From assembly GCA_947247005.1 (NCBI GenBank), contig OX365952.1, forward strand, positions 42,822,722 through 42,886,721: a DNA stretch of 64,000 nt. The letters run 5' to 3'. Of this stretch, positions 1 through 13,276 are shown in pieces. Under the pieces are notes generated by a model. It worked only from the letters and a program-made list of their open reading frames with translations. It searched no databases and was not told the origin of the DNA. Numbering within the stretch: the first letter of the stretch is position 1; every line of letters begins with the position of its first letter. The translations under genes and the position numbers were made by a program. This DNA is from Spisula solida. Lineage: Eukaryota > Mollusca > Bivalvia > Venerida > Mactridae.

Positions 1-142
1 ACCAAATACTGACATTTACTACATTTTGTGAACCGTGATACATAGTTATAGCTTGCCTCTACAGTATTTGGCTGATATTTTATAGCTAACTAGCGCTTTT
101 TCTTGGTCTTGAATTTCAGCATTTAAGTTCTTTATTTCGTTC

Positions 143-245
143 AGTAGTGTATTGAGCATTGTTCCGTGTAATTGTGGTCTGAGTTTTGTTTTTGTATTTT
201 CTGTGCTCGGCTGATGCCTTATCTGTCCGATTTTATTATCTTTTT
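143..245 (-). repeat. R repeat, copy 1 (reverse orientation)
   Basis: Read on the minus strand this is a diverged copy of a dispersed repeat (R) found more than ten times in the window. It starts with AAAAAGATAATAAAATCGG, runs through a GACAG core and CAGCCGAGCACAGAAAA, and continues into a CAGACCACAATTACACG stretch. It is flanked by short copies of CTACAGTATTTGGCT (near 62, 247, 843 and 877). No coding capacity is seen. It could be a SINE or a short DNA-transposon derivative. Confidence 0.6.
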
Positions 246-270
246 ACAGTGTTTGGCTGTTATGTTATAT

Positions 271-838
271 ATAGAGGATATTTGTTTGTTTTGATTGAAT
301 ATGGTTTATATCTCATCGTGTAGTGATAAAATTCAATATTTTCAAGAGCGCGTAGCGCGAGTGAAAATATTAAAATTTTATCACTACAAGATGAGATATT
401 AACCATATACAATCAAAACAAACAAATATTCTATTTATTTAATGCTTATATGGTGTCAAAACTGGTACTATTTATGCCAAATTACCACTGTGGTTAGGCT
501 ACGTATGAATATGTTATTCCATTCATATTTTCCACTTCAAAATCCGCCATCTTTGATTATGGTGAATAGGTGAAATCGACTTTTTTGAGAATTTGCATTA
601 AATCATACACCAACTTGTAGGAAATGGTCCAACTAAGAATAAAACCCCCCACATGACCTGTTTCCGTTCAGTAATAAAAAAGTTACAGACATTTTAGTGT
701 TGAGATTTTGGTAAATTAAAGTAGTCCCTGTGAGGGGGCGGAGCTTATATCAGTCACATTGTAGGTGATAACCAGTGACTGATATAGGTCTTATTTCACT
801 GATAGAACTCCATATCTCATCAGTTAGCATTAAATAAA
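271..838 (+). repeat. Palindromic dispersed element E, copy 1
   Basis: A 568-bp unit almost identical to 57161-57729. Its first 165 bp form a long hairpin: arms about 274-348 and 362-436 around a GCGCGTAGCGCG centre. The remainder is bounded by a perfect 12-bp inverted repeat, TTTATTTAATGC (433-444) and GCATTAAATAAA (827-838). No open reading frame of note is present. The structure fits a MITE or foldback element; no clear target duplication is visible. Confidence 0.7.
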
Positions 839-867
839 TTGCCTCTACAGTATTTGGCTGATATTTA

Positions 868-3275
868 GTAGCTTGCCACTACAGTATTTGGCTTCTATCT
901 CTATGAACTTCAACCGATCCGGTCCGAATAACACTCAGCTGTCATATCAACCAATAGATTCGGAACAATGGGTCGGATTTTTAAATATGGTGCTAAAGTC
1001 ATTATCCTCTTCATGCGGAGAATTTAATTGCCCGTGTGTTTGGAGAAGCTGTACGCTTCTCTTATAACATGGTACGTGGAATCATGAATCGATTCTATAG
1101 TTATTAATACATGCGTAGAAATATACTCAAAACATGTTGGCTAGCGTTAAAACCATAACATTTGCTGCTAAACACAAAACATAAATAGCGAGCGTTAAAG
1201 ATGCATCATTCTGCAACAAATAACCGTTGTATCGTTACGGTTTGACAAACAAACATGACGCGAAGGTATCGATGGAGAATGCATTACTATCTTCTCGTAG
1301 AAATTGCTTGTAACGCATCTAGGATTTCTCAGGGTTGATTTGTACTTTATATGTATCTGTATTATGTTTTCTATTGAACAATTATGATCTACTTAAATCT
1401 GAGTTCAGGCCTCTTGTACTCGGATAAGTTTACTGTAATATAAGTGTTTGTGGTTTCTTCCCCCCCTCGTTAACGAAATGCTTGGTACGTCAAACGAATG
1501 AATAAAACGGTTGTGAAGACCTACATACGGCGTAAGTACAGACGATTTTAGAGTCATAATGAATATACTAGTACATTTTGTATTAGTTCATGGATCGTAT
1601 TTAGCACATGTTCGATCGAATTATTTGCCAGATGTTCTATTCTAATAAGAGGTACCTCTCCTCTTTACTTTTATAAAATCGAAAATTGCTATAAATCTTA
1701 GTAAAGATACGACTTCCCTCTGAAACGGGGGATCTGGGTTTGTAAATATATCAGTTAGAATTGAAATTTACTGGGATCCAGTGGTATATATTATTTGCAC
1801 GATCCATAATCCGTGGTCTAAGTATGTGTCACAGTAATGATAACATATGAGAAATTGTTTTAGCCTTGTAAACAAAACAATGCCATACACGAATTGTAGA
1901 TAAGAGACTGATTACTCAATTTTGTGTACAACAATTGTTTCATTTTCCGATTAACTCATACAATTTTATCGCCTCCGTTTTGTATATCCTTTATACAATG
2001 GCCTGTCAGTCCGCGTGTCTGATTTGTCAAGGAACCAAGGGCTTCGGATATTAAAACCTGTTCCCCGAAAGGAAGTCCCAGACAATTTGGAAAATTAAAT
2101 CAGATAAATTTATCTTTCATTACAACTATTGCCAACCATCATGTTTTGTTCTAAATCTTGCTTCCATACTGTGATCTCATTTTTCTCTATGGTATTATAA
2201 TGATGAGTAATATTCTACTTGTTATGTCCTTGGAACGATATATGTCGTCGTTTGTTGTTGTCTCGCGTTTTGCAAAATGAATGTTATTTATACTGGAGAC
2301 ACCATGTCCATCCGTCTGCATTGATTGTCAGGGCCATATCTCAGCGATTTTGTGGTTTTAAATGTATTGGGCATAATTGTTTACCGTTATAAAATAAGAT
2401 ATCGCTTGCAAGACCCACGCCTTGAAGGGCAAGGTCACTCTTGGGGTTTGGGCGTCCGCAAATATCATCCCCACACACATATTGCTCAACTTAAAACCTT
2501 CAGTTAAACATTCACCCTTAAGTCATATATGTATTATTGTTCACATTCGTCGCTACTTACTACTAAAATGTTTGTACTGATTATTTACAGTTTTGACAGT
2601 TTTGTTACTGCTTGACCCTATTGATGTTTCCGAAATGAATAAACGTAATTGCACAGGGTTGTCGACTGAGAGCGAACCCAAACAATTGTAAATCGTATTA
2701 CTTTGATCCAATCATTGTACAAGTACTTAATCTTGCGTGCGGACAAAGAATCCAAATAACGGATCCACAACTGATGCTCATCGTTCCCGGTTTTGTCTGA
2801 TTTCTAGAAGGTAGTACGTTCACCTTTTAAGCTATTTGACGGAATTTAATTTATTGTGAATCAAAATAATAATCCAAATTATCAGCCTGCCAGCCTATAA
2901 TTAATACAAAAGTTTCGGAGATTTTCATTGCACGCTGTGAAACGAATGTTGATTAAATTTACTCGATTTTGTGACATTTTGTTCATTACACAAATGTAAT
3001 TACCCCACTACCGATTGAACAAGATAATTAATTGAGGCGAATATAATATTTTGTTTGTACCGCTCGTTAGTTCAGTAAGCATTCCCAACTCCTTGCCAAT
3101 AGTAATATCACATGATTCTAGACTGGTACCAACTGTTTCTGTTTCCGACAACGCGTCTACAATATAGATATTGTAGGACAGTGTAAACAGGCTACATGAT
3201 TACAACAAAATTGTGCATGGTGTTCCAATTGTACGAGAATATATTGTCGTGCTGCGTTAACGACTGTTCAGGTCT
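868..3275. other. No gene recognised
   Basis: AT-rich DNA with only short, non-conserved-looking reading frames. I see no RNA gene, no long repeat, and no protein-like exon flanked by convincing splice sites. Confidence 0.6.
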
Positions 3276-3477
3276 GGTATTCACAAAGCATTGCCCACTG
3301 AACGAAGAATATTTCATGTTGTTTTCTTTGTGCATATTGTAGCTCTTTATATAATGCTTCTAAACTACTAGTATGTAAAATATTGATAATCTTGACTTTC
3401 CTGTTAAGCCGATACACTTACGGAAGTTTTAAGATTTAAAAAATTCTGAGATTCCCTTAAGATGCTTTGTGAATACC
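3276..3477. mobile_element. MITE with 15-bp terminal inverted repeats
   Basis: A 202-bp segment begins with GGTATTCACAAAGCA (3276-3290) and ends with its exact reverse complement (3463-3477). The right half, with TTTTAAGATTT and CTTAAGATGCTTTGTGAAT, recurs at 12314-12421. It is non-coding. Perfect terminal repeats in a short AT-rich body fit a non-autonomous DNA transposon. No convincing target duplication is visible. Confidence 0.65.
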
Positions 3478-6400
3478 ACCCCTGACCTCTACACAACTGT
3501 ACAGTACCTACAAATAACATACTTGAAAAAGCAGTTATCGCCTCGGTTTATGATTGAACACGTGATACGCATTCAAAGATTGTATCTCAACATAATTTTG
3601 AAACCTGTTTACAAAGACAAACAAAAAATATAGCGACAGTATATAAATAAAACATAGCTTTGTGGGTTATAGTAAAAATGTCAGCCTGAGGTAAGTACGG
3701 TTACCCAAGGCGTAGGCTCTGAGTATAGTCCCTTAGCGACCAGACTGGATCCCCATAAACCTTAAATATCTTTAAAAGCAAAATGCAATTTTATTGAACT
3801 TTGGCATAGTTAATTGAATAACCTTTACCAACTGTGTGTTTAAATTACAGAATTTTTAACTGACCAATTTATTATATCCCATTGTGTCTTATGTATTAAT
3901 TTTGATATTTTAATCAATCGACAAGGAGTTAAATAATCCATTACGGCCATGTAGTTAAAATAATGCTATTGTATTTGTAACAACTATAACGGGATAAATG
4001 TGGGTAACTTCGACCTACATCAATTTTGATTGATCATCAATGCTTATACAGCTGATGCTCATCTTCCTCTAGTCATTTGTACATGCAAGTTTTGTATATA
4101 GATGTTTTTACAAGGGTTACAGTTATTTCAGCAACCTAAGGTCAGCCTAAACACTATTCAAGTAAACATTGATGTCTGTGCCTCATTATATAGTTGCAAT
4201 GGTCACTGACGGGTTACTTAATGCAATGTTGTATTGGACCAATTAGCTGATTTTGCTGTTCTGGACCCTGAACCATCTGACTCACCCATACGTATTTATT
4301 CTGTTTTTGACTCAAAATTTTACATTGGAAGTAACTGCAAAAAAAGTACACATTTCTGTGGATCAAAAATTCTGTTTTATTTTATGAGAGTTGGTAAGGT
4401 TCACTTAGGGAGATATATCATTTTTATTATAATCAGCATTGTACATTTTAAGACATTTAGGGTTAATGGGGGTCCTGCCATATCGCTAACAGACTTTCGT
4501 AGGGCTGACATTTTTACTGTTACCCACAAAGCTATGAGTTATTCATTTTATTACCCCGAACTTTTTTCAAGAAAATATTTTCAAAAATTTACTATCACCC
4601 TGTGACAGTAAACAAATGTTCAAGCAAAAACTGTAAAATATTTACTATCATTCTGTGACAGTAAAAAATGTTCAGCCACGTTGTACCATGGACGTTACAG
4701 TAAAAATGTCTCGTTTGCCTATGGGAAATTAACATTACGAAAAAATTTAGTGTTAATAATGTTTTATGAGAGAAGTTGGTCGATCAATTTTCTTAATTTT
4801 CTTAACTAGCTTATTAGTTAGTACGGTCATATTTGTATTCGTGTTTATGCTCTGAATCACATTCTGATATTTTAGGGATCGAACACCATTACCCCTCTCG
4901 TTTAATAAAGACATGTACGTGGTCTCGCTCATCTTCATATCTAACCAATCATGACAAGTACTTTGCTGTAATCTTAAGCAAATGTTGAACAACATGCTTA
5001 CATTTGTGTTTAGTAGATAATTGCTAATTTGTTAATGCAGGTGCAGAAACATACTATTTATTCAAGTGTGTGTGTTTAATTTAAAAAGAAAAATTGCATG
5101 CTGATCATTCATTCAATCTAATTTCAAAACGTGGTACTACTTAAGCTTGACTAGTGCGTGAAATGTACGCGCATTTATCTGTATGTACTTACATAAGTAT
5201 CAACGGATGATAATAAGCGATTTGCCAGAGTTACACGTCTGTTTACAGCTTAAATGTTGTTGTTTTCTGTGAAATCGGTGGATGTTTTCTTCGGATCTGT
5301 ACATGTAAAGGGTAAAGCTATCTTTTGAGCGTGGCATTTTCTCTGTACTTAGTTAAAGTTGTTTATTTAAATGGCCTTCAACATAGTCACCATTCAAAAC
5401 TACTGCGAATGGTTTAAAAATATTCAAATTATAAAGCTTAATTGAAGCAGGCTTTACATCTTTACGTAATTGTCAACATTTCAAGATATGTCACTAATTT
5501 ACTATTATGTCACTATTTTGTAAACTAAATAACAAGTAAGCGCCTTTTTTAAATATTTTTTAAACTTTTCATAATTTGATAATTTTATAATTTGAGATTT
5601 TGTTCATCAGCTTGAGTACAACTCAACAAACCAGTTTGCGTCCGTGTAAAAGTAACAATTGAAAAATCTTCTCATTTTTTATCTTAAGCGTTTGAACTTT
5701 AGATGAAACAAATTACTTTAGGGAAACTGGGTAATATATTGAATGCATTTCGGCCATGATTTATCCTTAATGCTTGACTGACAGAGTTTAAACTTTCAAA
5801 TGTGCAATGTATTAATTTCTGAAGAATATATTCCCGCATACGAAGGGGCAATATTTAGTGAGTGAGATTTGCATTTGCAAACACGTATATGAAGTTTTTA
5901 CATTGATTAATGTACATCTTCCGGTCGCTGTCGAGAGATAGTATAGTGTACTTCTATTATAAATATACATGTTTTTAAAACAACAAGTATAATATTTTTC
6001 TAAAACGATAAAAACAAAACACTGTCTAGTGATTTGTGTGGTTACACAATAATTCGGTATTCTCAAAATATAATTTAAAAATTATTATCGGTTTTGACTT
6101 TAATCGGCTTTTACAGAGTTTTCTAAGAAACCATTTGTATAGTATTTATGTTTGTGAATAATGCGCTGCAACAAGATAAATCATAAAATGGTTCTTATTA
6201 CTAGTACGTATGTTTTTCCATTGTAACCACAATATGGGATGGAATAAATTTAATCTATCTTAACAAGATGTGTCGGATACACAGTATCCTGTGTATAGTT
6301 ATTTATATTGAAGAATAATTTCCCCACATACGATATAAATCTTCATTGCGGTAATTTCTTCCATTCTGTGATCAAGTTCGGCAGCAACATTTTAGATTTC

Positions 6401-7777
6401 TGATTAATTTGTACCAGAAATCAAGATTTCTATAACTGGTGTTAGAAATCAATCTAAAATCCAATTTTTCCTAAATTAAGTGATGTATTTGATATATGCA
6501 TTTCTAAAATGATTTGAAAAAACAATAAACTGTTTCCATGGGAGAAACTTCGCGAAAATTGTCCTAGTAATTATTATTCGTAGCGTTTGTATTGAATTGA
6601 TTCAAACCTTAAGGTTACATGCATCAGGTTTTACCTCATAAGTCAGTCCAGGATTTAAATGCAATTCTAAAGACTTGAGATCAAAGCCTCTGATAAAATG
6701 CAAATTCTCTGCTGAAGTTAGTCTGAGTATAAAACGTTCCAAGTTATTTGACAACTATCTGTGCTATAAGAGTCGCCGTTATAGTGGCATTCTATTACGA
6801 CAGCCTGCCTTCAGACTGCCTACCACTAACCGTCAATTGTATCACGTGAGCTAGTAAAACATTAAAATTTATGTGTTTAAAACAAATTACGACAATAACA
6901 AAGTCATCAATTAAGAAGAATAACTAAGGTGTTGCATTTTTAAAGCTCTGTACTGATACGCGTTTTAGATTATCGGCATAAAATAATAGACAAAGGACCA
7001 ATTTACGACACGCCCATTGACGGTTGCACCACAAGAGCTATGTACAAAACTAATGAAACATGTTGATATAAACAGTATGCGCTTCGTTTGAAACCTAGCT
7101 GTTCCGAACATACTACGAAAATAAATACACATGCAAAATTGAATTAAGTTTTTGGCGCCGCTTTCAATCACATTTGTGCCATTAAACTGATAGTTTCATA
7201 AGATAGTGTTCAATATGCACGTGAACGTTTGTAATGTGTTGAAGAGGAAATTACATTTTATGCCACCTTTATACCCAATATTTTCACACACTGTCTTCTA
7301 TAATACTTTAATGTCTGTTTCGTTTATTCGTGAAATTAATTTCAGCTGTTATGGCCGGCATGTCAAGGTTGTATAGTATCGTTAATTTGAACGGACTCTA
7401 ATTTAACAGCTGGTATATTTCTATTTTTATAATCCCGGTTGCATGTTTTCTTAAGCTGGAAGTATCTCGAAGACTCTCGATGTGTAATACCAACACAAAT
7501 CCAAAGGAACGATCTTGAAGTTATATTTAACGCAATAACCTTGTAATATATTCATGCATAAAAGTCAGGATCACATCAAATTCTCCGTGCTATATGTTAT
7601 ACAATGTACGCGTATTTACAAGTACACTCGTCCAAACAGTTGTTTTTACAACCGATCTTTCTTGGAGCTTCTATTCCTATAGATCATATAAACACGGCAT
7701 TGTTCATCGTTTTTGTTATTGAAGTACATGGTTATTAAAGGAATAAGAAACTATGTTTTAATCTACCACACGTGTAA
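3478..7777. other. No gene recognised; minor internal repeat
   Basis: AT-rich non-coding DNA. A 123-codon open frame (4234-4605) has no ATG start and resembles no family I know. Just after it, a short inverted motif (TTTACTATCA...CTGTGACAGTAAA) occurs twice about 50 bp apart (near 4588 and 4639). Nothing else is supported. Confidence 0.55.
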
Positions 7778-8990
7778 GTGTTACTTATATATAATACGTG
7801 CGAGAATCACTACTGCAGTGCTTATTCAATACAATGGTTTGACTCATATCTTTCAAGTAGGACACAGGCAGTCTCTATATCAGGAACTCTGTCAGAGTCT
7901 AGACCAATTACGGCTGGAGTTCCACAAGGCTCAGTACTTGGTTCCTTATTTTGTGTCATCTGCATTAATTATCTTCCAATACACCTGACAAATTCTGATA
8001 TAGATATGTTTGCGAATGATACAACTATTTCGGCATATGGGAATTCTACCCAAATTGTTCATGACAATTACTGGAATAGCTAACAAATATTGAGAAATGG
8101 TGTACCCAAAATTCAATGTTACCAAGTTTACAAAAAACAAAGTTAATGAACATCTCGGCCTCAAATCAAGCCCAAACCCCCACTGACCTTCTTTATTTAC
8201 AAGGCCAAGTAATAGAAAACAGCTTGGTTGAAATATTACTGTGTGTTTGCGTTGACCAAAGTCTAAACTGGAAAGAACAAGTCAACACAGTAATAAATAA
8301 ATGCAACACCTACCTTTATCTATTATTAAGAATAAAGCAATTTAAGCAAACTATTCTTCAATACATACATACTACCACATCTTGACTACCGTTGCTCTAT
8401 ATGGGGCAACTGTAGTGAACAAGAACTTTTCTTAGAATTTGGTTGGCTAAAATTCAGTGATTGAGTTGAATACAAAAAATCTGTTTTAGTGTATAAATCA
8501 TTCCATGACCAATCGCCTGAATACATGGGAAACAAATTTCAATACACTCATGATATACATAATGTCAACTTAAGATCATCAGTGCAATATATTCTTCATG
8601 TTCCAATTCTCAAGGAAATCATTTTCTTACTGCGGTGCAAAACTGTGGAATAATCAGTGCAAATTGCTAGGACACTTTCTTCATGTAAAAGCAAATATTT
8701 AAATTGGAAATTTAATGGTAGTTCCTAATTATTGCCAATATATTTAAAATTATAATATCAAAAGTGTTGTTTATGACTGTTTACACCCGAATATCTGATT
8801 CAGGTATTGATATGCATACTGTTACTTGTGTAATTTGAATTATGTATTGATGTAAATAGTGTCATTGTATAAACTTGTACATATATCACTATTGTTATTG
8901 TGGACCATAATGGAAATTGGTTGGTCAATTATGTTATCCACAAAAAGTAAAGACGTTATTATTATTATTATTATCATTATAACTTACTGT
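7778..8990 (+). mobile_element. Decayed non-LTR retrotransposon, 3' part (Jockey/CR1-like RT)
   Basis: A reverse transcriptase fragment is spread over at least three frames. Frame one (7778-8083) shows GVPQGSVLGSLF, a degraded INDLP motif (INYLPIHL) and a changed catalytic-box region, MFANDTTISAY, where families of this type have FADDTT. So the catalytic Asp-Asp is already Asn-Asp. Frame two (8116-8385) has the downstream thumb region, with SLNWKEQVN. Degraded C-terminal sequence follows to about 8700. The 3' end has a GTGGA...TCCAC hairpin (8900-8941) and an (ATT)n tail, shared with the fragment ending near 29280. Truncated at the 5' end and inactive. Confidence 0.85.
8956..8974 (+). repeat. 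(ATT)n tail of the LINE
   Basis: Six ATT-type repeats directly follow the LINE 3' hairpin. Short microsatellite tails are typical of several non-LTR clades that lack poly(A). Confidence 0.7.
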
Positions 8991-9661
8991 TTTATCAAAG
9001 CTTTAACGCTAGCGTAATTCTAAGTTTTCCGTAAATATTGCATACGAAGATGATATTTGCGTAAATGCATTTTACTAAGATATCTTTTCTCATTTTCTGT
9101 CATAAGTTTTGGCGTAATTCTACGCAAAGAAATGTATACGGAGAAATTGACACACACAGTTGACTTTGACTGCCACATGTTTTATAGGTAATATTGATGC
9201 CCGGTCTACGTTCATAAATCATTATTCAATATGTTTTACGACAATGTATGCAACAACTTGCGATTGATTAGTAAAACGCTTTTAGGAATGTGCGTTAGAG
9301 AAATATTTTACGTAGATTTACGTGACATTACGTAAATGGCACGTATATCTACGTATACATAATGGTGTATACATTTTTACATTTTGACCTATCAGTCAAA
9401 TTGTACTGTGTAGTTACGTGTAGGACACTTCTACCACATTGTCTGGAGATGTACAACTACTTTGTTACAAGTGTTTAGATGGATATATCGTGTGCTTCAT
9501 AAGGCATGTTAGGTTTGATGTACATTCTGGAATTATACACTAAGATGTAATGTCTATTTGCACTTTTATGCCCTTATCGATACGCTCTCACAATTATAAC
9601 GGAAACAAAATCATATTGACTTGCCGATTCTAATACTCGTGTAGTGATTTATGCGCCAGTA

Positions 9662-9734
9662 GCCCGGTTAGCTCAGTTGGTAGTTCGCCTGACCTGCAAG
9701 CAGGGGGTCGTGGGTTCGAGTCCTGCACTGGGTA
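9662..9734 (+). tRNA. tRNA-like unit, copy 1 (probable pseudo-tRNA or SINE head)
   Basis: The 73 nt fold into a tRNA cloverleaf: acceptor GCCCGGT/ACTGGGT with wobbles, D arm, a 7-nt anticodon loop reading CCTGCAA (nominal anticodon TGC), a 5-nt variable loop and a T arm with TTCGAGT. The D stem is broken (GCTC against GTTC), position 33 is C instead of the near-universal T, and the last anticodon-stem pair is A-G. Body and acceptor resemble eukaryotic tRNA-Lys more than tRNA-Ala. The unit, with about 25 bp of 5' flank and 20 bp of 3' flank, is duplicated 288 bp downstream. Probably not a functional tRNA. Confidence 0.5.
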
Positions 9735-9949
9735 GATACTTTTTCTCCTCAAATTACAAAAATGGCGACGAGGTAAACTTGGACAGTTGCGGGCTATGTT
9801 TGTGGAACAAGGTTATAGAGCATGCGGCTGCAAGGGCTATACTCTGTTGGAAACTGAACAGTTGATGCCCTGCTCAAGACTAGATTCCACTGGCAGTTCC
9901 AGCCTTCAAGGTTAAAGTGAGGAGGAGTGTAGTGATTTATGCGCCAGAA

Positions 9950-10022
9950 GCCCGGTTAGCTCAGTTGGTAGAGCGCCTGACCTGCAAGCAGGGGGTCGTG
10001 GGTTCGAGTCCTGCACTGGGTA
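9950..10022 (+). tRNA. tRNA-like unit, copy 2 (nominal anticodon TGC)
   Basis: Same 73-nt unit as 9662-9734, but with an intact D stem (GCTC/GAGC). Acceptor, T stem and variable loop are acceptable with G-T wobbles. C33 and the A-G pair closing the anticodon loop remain. The identical flanks (GTAGTGATTTATGCGCCAG upstream, TAGATACTTTTTCTCC downstream) show that a larger unit was copied, as expected for a tRNA-derived SINE or local duplication. A further B-box-like sequence, GTGGGTTCGGATCCCAT, lies at about 10052-10068. Confidence 0.5.
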
Positions 10023-10259
10023 GATACTTTTTCTCCCCAAATTACAAGCCCGCGTGGGTTCGGATCCCATCCTCGTCGCCAATAAAGTAAAACTAGTAAA
10101 TACATATACAGATAGCCCTTGAGAATCAGACAAGAACGTAGGAGGGGTTGGGAAAACTTACACGATAAATGTAAACACGACTCGTTTGCTAGACGAAGCG
10201 TACTCGAATGATAGCGCCGTGCGTTTTGTGTCGGACCAACCAATCGTCTTGTCTAAAAC

Positions 10260-12313
10260 CCGTATCCCGGACAGGATTGGTACCAAGACGTTTCACAACA
10301 CTCCTCCCAACTTTATAATGAAGTTTCACTGAAACTAGGAGCATATCTTAAAAGAGGAATATAACAGATAACCCTACTACATTAGACCTTACCTCTTTGG
10401 AGTTGTGACACATTTTACCAAGAATACCTTAGTGAGCCGCAAGTTCATCTGAAATCTGTGACGTACCCAAGGAACGTCGCGTTATCTGGAGTCAGTCCAA
10501 GCCAATCGTAGACCCAATATTATTTGGAGACCATAATACCACTTAGATGACCCTGATAATCTCGTGAATCTTACCATAGTAGGGTTTAAGCCTTACATGG
10601 GGATTCTGAATATGAACTTTCTACAGCGAGCCACAAGCCCGGCTGTATGACAATTTCCAACGAGTCATAGACCCAGTTTCACATGCCAATACATGTATAA
10701 AGGATGAAGAGCTATAAGCCCATTTGATTTTAGGGACTGCTTGAACGAGTCATAGACCCAATTCCGTTAATTCGGTCAAAATATAAGAGGAGCTATAAGC
10801 CCACTCACCTGTAGTCTAGTGTTGCCCCTGATAAAGGTGTTGCCCATTCGCCAGAGTGATTTCCAACATCCTTTCTGGAGTACTACCACGGTGATGAGCT
10901 AGTGTTCATTTCACTGCGCTTCTCAAAACCACTTTTTGATCACCCAATGCTATGTAATAAATTCGCAAAATGGTTCTAGCATCACAAAAGCATCAGAATT
11001 AATGGCAAAATGGTTATAGTTGCTGAAAACGTAAGAAACCCCCTACAGTTATATTCGGGCCTTACTAGGTGTTAAGTGCTGTTTAATAATTCATTAATTT
11101 CTTACAATTTCAACGCGTCAATATACAGGACACACCAGAAGAGCAGACATGTCTGATTTGCCAAATTTTGTTCTTCTCTGACGTATGTTGTAATTATCCT
11201 TATTAAGCGTACAATTCCCCCAGTCCTCATGATATGTTCATGGTGATATACGTGCTTTCTAATTTGTCTAATATTGAAGAGTTGAATCAATGAAATCGAA
11301 ACAGAATTGTACTGAAAACTATAATGGCCATGAGAACAGCAAACCTTCGTTGTTGCAATATCAATAAAGATGATAAAATTCGGGCAGGGAACACGCACAT
11401 GGAATACAACGCCTTCTAAGTTTATTCTATTATGTTATTAGTTGATTGTTTATCAATTAGATTATGAAGGTTATTCAGTTAACATGATTTTACCTTCAAG
11501 CATTGATTATACTGAATGAACCTAGACAACACAGACGCTCTACATCTACTCGTACTTGTGTTGGTTCACATCAACAGGTGATTGGTTTAATATGTTCTGG
11601 TTGCCATTGGTATTTTTGCGTCAACAATTACACAACCCGGTGATTCTTGTTTTGTCTGTGAATGAAATGATCCATCAATGAAACTAAGCTATGCAATTGC
11701 CTCAAGACATGCATAGCCAAGACATAAGGCGACAAAATATCACTTCTTACATTGCTGTTCATTTGTTTTCATTTGGTAGACGGCGCCGGTAGAAGTTCAC
11801 AAGAACGCGGGAAGTGATCAATACATATTAAGACAAGCAATTTCTCTACTGTGAATAATCATCATCCAACAGATACAACATAATATTGTATACCTATTAT
11901 GTAACAAGGATTCTGATTGGCTTAGACGGCATATTCACCTCAACATAAGCCAATAACAGTATAATATAACTCGCCGGAGAGAACTCTAGCCTCATCAATA
12001 AACAAACATGGATATTAAATATATACAATGCATGGTCGATTGACCGCTTGTTTTCGGTGAAGATTAAAAGAGTATAATGCATTAATTGTGATGATGCACA
12101 AGATTGAATAAAATCTTTTGAATAAATTTTAATTTAAACCTAGGCTATAGTATTATCTTCGACAGACTATGAGTCTAATACATTTAGTCCATATTTTCGA
12201 AAACAATACAGTATGAGATGTCCGTATTGTCATACGCCGCTGTATAGCCTATACCTACATTAAAATTTGGATAATACAGATGGTCGAATACAGATAACTG
12301 TTGGTCTGATATC
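10260..12313. other. No gene recognised
   Basis: Non-coding. Two roughly 82-bp imperfect direct repeats around 10655-10805 share CGAGTCATAGACCCA and GAGCTATAAGCCCA. Nothing else is identifiable. Confidence 0.5.
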
Positions 12314-12421
12314 ATGTAAATACTGATACTCTTGATTTTCTAGTTTAGATGATACACCTAAGAAAATTTTAAGATTTTTACAAAATTCTAAGTTTTCCCT
12401 TAAGATGCTTTGTGAATGTCA
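12314..12421 (+). repeat. Fragment of the 3276-3477 MITE family
   Basis: About 105 bp align with the right half of the MITE at 3276-3477, sharing TTTTAAGATTT and CCTTAAGATGCTTTGTGAAT. The left inverted repeat is missing, so this is a truncated copy. Confidence 0.6.
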
Positions 12422-13276
12422 AACAATGCTAAAATATGAAATTTCCATATGCCAATAGTTCTTCTACAATGTACGATACATTACCGCGATGTTTGCTGGT
12501 ATGGGCATATTCTACAGCTCGTAACAGTTACCGCGCATGCGTAGTGTGAAGTTTTAAATATCAAACGGAAATTGTGTAGTAATGAAATTCTCCTATATTT
12601 CCACATCTGACAAACGATATCATCGCTGTCTTGCATGCAATGATAATGCACATTTTACTGATATTTCATTACAATAAACATTGAGGCTATAAATCATCGT
12701 AACATTTATACACATTGTACCAACAATGAATACAAAACAGTCGATACAGCATGTCTGCATGCCGATACGATGCCGTCAAAATATAACTGCATATTCAAAA
12801 TATATCCGTTTTGTTGTTCATTGTTCTTACATAATTTGTTGATCTATACTAGATTTATACTGTTTGACACACTGTTGATACTCGTATTTAATATCCGTTG
12901 GTCTTGCTTTTTTGCACCTTAAATCTACTGATCTTCGTTATGTGTGCAGTTTATACGCACCGTGATAAAGATTCCTTAAACGACCGTCTGTTGGTGGAGA
13001 GTTGGAATGCATATTCAAGTGCACGTTGGTATAAACACCGATCTGTGCCAGATTTGTCATCAAATGAATCCCTGTTGTTACACAGAAAAGGGTGGTAACA
13101 TAAGACATGGATGATCACTTGTTTAATAGGAATTACCAGCACCTATTGATACCCAGCAATGTAGACAGTCAATTGTTACTACACTAAGCTTTTATCTAAT
13201 GCTCGCATTTTCAGACTCGCATGAAATCTAAACCGTCATGATGTCTTAATAAACTGTGTTTTTCTTTCTATTTCAG

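Noticed and set aside
4234..4605. 123-codon plus-strand frame
   Set aside because: No ATG start, low-complexity aromatic composition, no recognisable domain; best treated as chance.
9662..10022. Two functional tRNA-Ala(TGC) genes
   Set aside because: C33, an A-G closing pair, a Lys-like body and a broken D stem in the first copy argue against function; kept only as tRNA-like units.
12898..13098. 66-codon frame with a signal-peptide-like N-terminus (MVLLFCTLNLLIFVMCAVY)
   Set aside because: Too short to judge, no dibasic peptide pattern, no splice sites clearly linking it to the receptor remnant; the opposite strand is equally open.
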